The notes under the pieces were generated by a model. That model ran no database searches. It was not told the DNA's origin and was given only the letters and a program-made list of their open reading frames with translations. This document shows, in pieces, positions 6,712 through 8,743 of a stretch of DNA of 8,743 nucleotides (positions are counted from its first letter, which is position 1; every line of letters begins with the position of its first letter). The DNA comes from JAPUIN01 sp041580375 (lineage in GTDB: Bacteria; Acidobacteriota; Polarisedimenticolia; Gp22-AA2): assembly GCA_041580375.1 (NCBI GenBank), contig JBFGDZ010000146.1, positions 1 to 8,743 of the forward strand, given 5' to 3'. The position numbers were made by a program, and so were the translations under genes.

Positions 6712-7433
6712 GACGGGCTGCTCCCGCCCCGCACGTCGCTCGTGATCAGTCCGTCGCGGATCTCGACCCGGCGCGAGGCGCGCCGGGCCAGGGCGGGATC
6801 GTGCGTGATGACGAGCACGGTGCGCCCCTGCTCCCACAGATCGCGGAAGAGGGACATGATGTCGCTTCCCGAGGTGGTGTCGAGATTGCCGGTCGGCTCG
6901 TCCGCCAGGAGGATGTCGGGATCCATGGCCAGGGCCCGCGCGATGGCGACGCGCTGCATCTGGCCGCCGGACAGCTCGGTCGGCTTGTGCTCCATGCGAT
7001 CCGAGAGGCCCACGCGCTCCAGGACCTCGCACACCCGCCGGCGCCTCTCGCGCGTCGGGACTCCGCCGAAGAGCATCGGCATCTCGACGTTCTCGAACGT
7101 CGAGATCTGCGGCAGCAGATTGAAGTTCTGAAAGACGAATCCGACGTGCCGGTTGCGAATGGCCGCGAGGTCCTCCTTCCTCAGCCCCGCGACGCGGCGG
7201 CCGCGGAGCAGGTAGGTCCCCTCCGTCGGCGTGTCCAGACAGCCGATCAGGTTCATCAGCGTCGACTTGCCGGAGCCCGAGGGGCCGACGATGGCCACCA
7301 TCTCGCCCCGCGCGATGTTCAGGTCGATGCCGCGCAGCGCCTCGACCTTCACCCGGCCGGTGTCGTAGATCTTTCGAATCCCCTCCATCCGGATCACGGC
7401 GCCGTTCGATCCGTTCGTCGCTTCGTCGCTCAT
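6708..7433 (-). CDS. ABC transporter ATPase, MacB/LolD type
   Basis: The 241-aa cytoplasmic ATPase of an FtsX/MacB-type (type VII) ABC system, which uses ATP to drive periplasmic work such as export or lipoprotein handling instead of classic membrane translocation. Motifs: Walker A GPSGSGKST (50-58), Q-loop Gln102 in FQNFNLLP, canonical signature LSGGQMQRVAIARAL (154-168), Walker B ILLADEP (174-180) with Glu179, D-loop GNLD, and H-loop His211 in ITHD. The segment LIGCLDTPTEGTY is typical of the MacB/LolD/YknY group. The ATG has GAGG 5 nt upstream, inside the 10-nt gap after the permease gene, so the two are one operon. Its TAG stop overlaps the TAG of the convergent molybdoenzyme gene within CTAG. 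The cargo cannot be named from sequence. Confidence in the family is high. Confidence 0.95.
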   Translation of the reverse strand: MSDEATNGSNGAVIRMEGIRKIYDTGRVKVEALRGIDLNIARGEMVAIVGPSGSGKSTLMNLIGCLDTPTEGTYLLRGRRVAGLRKEDLAAIRNRHVGFVFQNFNLLPQISTFENVEMPMLFGGVPTRERRRRVCEVLERVGLSDRMEHKPTELSGGQMQRVAIARALAMDPDILLADEPTGNLDTTSGSDIMSLFRDLWEQGRTVLVITHDPALARRASRRVEIRDGLITSDVRGGSSPS

Positions 7434-7438
7434 CGAGA

Positions 7439-7442
7439 CCTC
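7439..7442 (-). promoter_or_regulatory. Ribosome-binding site of the MacB/LolD-like ATPase
   Basis: GAGG on the minus strand sits 5 nt before the ATG at 7433, in the short gap just after the permease TGA. It supports this start and reinitiation from the upstream gene. Confidence 0.65.
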
Positions 7443-7443
7443 G

Positions 7444-8703
7444 TCATTCGTAGCGCAGCGTGTCGACCGGGTCGACCGCCGCCGCGCGCCGGGCCGGGAA
7501 GTAGGCCGCCAGCAGGCCGATGAGGCCCAGGATGGCGGCGTTGGCGATCGCGATCGGGACGGACAGCGTCGGCTTGCCCAGAAACTCGATCGCCTCGTTG
7601 CCGCCGGTGGGAGCCAGCTGCAGGAGGATCACGGCGACGGTCGCCATGACGAACCCGAGCACGCCGCCGAGCACCGTGTACAGGAGGCCCTCCAGGATCA
7701 GCGGGCCCGTGATCCAGCCAGGGCGGGCTCCCATGGCCATCTTGACCCCGATCTCCCTCGTGCGCTCCTTGACGACGGCGTACATGATGTTGGCCACGCC
7801 GATGCCGCCGACGAACAGCGTCAGCGCGCCGATGATGCCGAGGAAGATCTGGATGCCGATCAGCATGTTGTTGAAGGAGGCGGAGGTGCGCACGGTGTCC
7901 CAGACGCCCAGGGCGCGATCGTCCGCGGGGTCGAACCCGTACCGGGCGCCCATCGCCTCCCGGATGCCGGCCAGGACCGACTCCATCTGCTCCGGGCGCG
8001 CCGGCTTGATCACCAGGTTGGACAGCTGGTCGCCGCCGAACTGGGCGCGGTAGGTGCCGATCGGGATCACCGCGTGACCCTTGTCCGGCCCTCCGTACGT
8101 GCCCATCTGCATCTTCTCCTTCATCACCCCGACGACCGTGTACGGCACGTTGTTCACGAGGAGCGTGCGCCCGACCACGTCGGTGCTCCCGAAGACGTCC
8201 TCCGCGAGCTCCCAGCCGAGAAAGATGACGCGCCGGCGCAGCCGGTCGTCCAGGGCATTCAGCCAGCGGCCGCCGGGGCGCGCGATGTGGTTTCGCAGGT
8301 CCCCGTACTCCAGTCCGGCGCCGGTCAGCCGGGCGTTGACGGTGCGGCGGCCGACCGTGTAGGCGGTGCGCCAGTTGCGGGTCTCGCCGCTGATCCCCGC
8401 CAGGTCCGTCACCCGCTGGCGGATCAGATCGACGTCGTCGTATCGCAGCCGGATCGGGCGGCCCGCGGGCAGGCCCTGCCACGGGCGCGTCGTCTCGCCC
8501 GGCCAGATGACCGCGATGCTCTGCCCCATGCCGGCCCGCGCGAGGCTCAGCTGCCTCTTCATCCCCTCCCCGAACGCCAGGAGCAGCAGCAGCGAGAGCG
8601 AGCCCCACGCGATCGCCGCGACCGTGAGGATCGCCCGTTTCTTCTGCACGCGGGACGCCCTCAGGAAGAGCTGCCAGACCAGGAGCGGCCGGAATCCTCT
8701 CAT
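7444..8703 (-). CDS. FtsX-like/MacB-type ABC transporter permease
   Basis: The 419-aa inner-membrane subunit paired with the ATPase just downstream. It has the standard four-helix MacB layout: TM1 at about 26-46, a large periplasmic MacB_PCD domain (about 47-278), then TM2 (about 281-310), TM3 (about 335-363) and TM4 (about 383-404). The cytoplasmic stretch VKERTREIGVKMAMGAR (311-327) is the conserved FtsX coupling region, and the end DPVDTLRYE is the classic C-terminus of this family. The periplasmic part contains the usual LGWELAEDVFG and GRTLLVNNVPYTVVGVM segments. The start is supported by AAGG 9 nt upstream and by the 4-nt gap after the preceding gene. It lacks a fused ATPase, unlike E. 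coli MacB, so it works with a separate ATPase as YknZ/YknY do. Substrate unknown. Confidence 0.94.
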   Translation of the reverse strand: MRGFRPLLVWQLFLRASRVQKKRAILTVAAIAWGSLSLLLLLAFGEGMKRQLSLARAGMGQSIAVIWPGETTRPWQGLPAGRPIRLRYDDVDLIRQRVTDLAGISGETRNWRTAYTVGRRTVNARLTGAGLEYGDLRNHIARPGGRWLNALDDRLRRRVIFLGWELAEDVFGSTDVVGRTLLVNNVPYTVVGVMKEKMQMGTYGGPDKGHAVIPIGTYRAQFGGDQLSNLVIKPARPEQMESVLAGIREAMGARYGFDPADDRALGVWDTVRTSASFNNMLIGIQIFLGIIGALTLFVGGIGVANIMYAVVKERTREIGVKMAMGARPGWITGPLILEGLLYTVLGGVLGFVMATVAVILLQLAPTGGNEAIEFLGKPTLSVPIAIANAAILGLIGLLAAYFPARRAAAVDPVDTLRYE

Positions 8704-8707
8704 CGAC

Positions 8708-8743
8708 TCACACCTTCATCGCCACGACCGGGTCCAGGCGCGC
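8708..8743 (-). CDS. C-terminus of a second FtsX-like permease (partial, cut by window edge)
   Basis: The minus strand reads ARLDPVVAMKV followed by TGA, open to the right edge. This matches the usual C-terminal tail of MacB/FtsX permeases (arginine or alanine, then LDPVxALR-like); the neighbouring permease ends with DPVDTLRYE at the same point. The TGA lies 4 nt before the ATG of the next permease, so the genes are in one operon, and its AAGG provides the downstream ribosome-binding site. Only 11 codons are visible, so the family call rests on this tail and on position; a full gene upstream is inferred. Confidence 0.6.
   Translation of the reverse strand, partial: ARLDPVVAMKV

Noticed and set aside
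4579..7032. 817-codon open frame on the minus strand, antisense to the molybdoenzyme
   Set aside because: It is a codon-bias shadow in GC-rich DNA: very high Arg/Gly/Pro/His, no recognisable domain, and it crosses two well-supported genes.

Overview
The window is about 8.7 kb of very GC-rich (roughly 70% by eye), tightly packed bacterial DNA. The organism is probably a Gram-negative bacterium: the molybdate-binding domain has a Sec-type signal peptide, and one operon encodes a MacB/FtsX-type ABC system. Codon use and gene style would suit a lineage such as Acidobacteriota, Gemmatimonadota or Myxococcota, but nothing in the window fixes the phylum. The only stretch between genes longer than 13 bp is a 71-bp divergent promoter region. 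I see no tRNA, rRNA, CRISPR array or mobile element.

Layout. (1) 2-1864, + strand: a prolyl oligopeptidase (S9A) cut off at its N-terminus by the window edge, with catalytic triad intact. (2) 1878-4582, - strand: a two-gene molybdate importer operon. The upstream gene fuses the periplasmic molybdate-binding protein (ModA) to the membrane permease (ModB) in one polypeptide, and the ATPase gene modC follows with an ATGA overlap. (3) 4583-4653: a divergent promoter region with a perfect inverted repeat and an AT-rich -10-like patch. (4) 4654-6711, + strand: a cytoplasmic molybdopterin oxidoreductase with a [4Fe-4S] cluster motif and unknown substrate. (5) 6708-8743, - strand: a MacB/LolD-like exporter cluster with an ATPase, an FtsX-like permease, and the last 11 codons of what looks like a second permease at the right edge.

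How the genes fit together. The importer and the molybdoenzyme are transcribed back to back from 71 bp, so molybdate uptake and a molybdenum-using enzyme are probably co-regulated. The ABC exporter cluster and the peptidase point tail-first at this pair and look like unrelated neighbours. The most notable points are the ModA-ModB fusion, the paired importer and enzyme, the modC start codon set between two GC-rich palindromes without a Shine-Dalgarno sequence, and two convergent genes whose TAG stops share a single CTAG.
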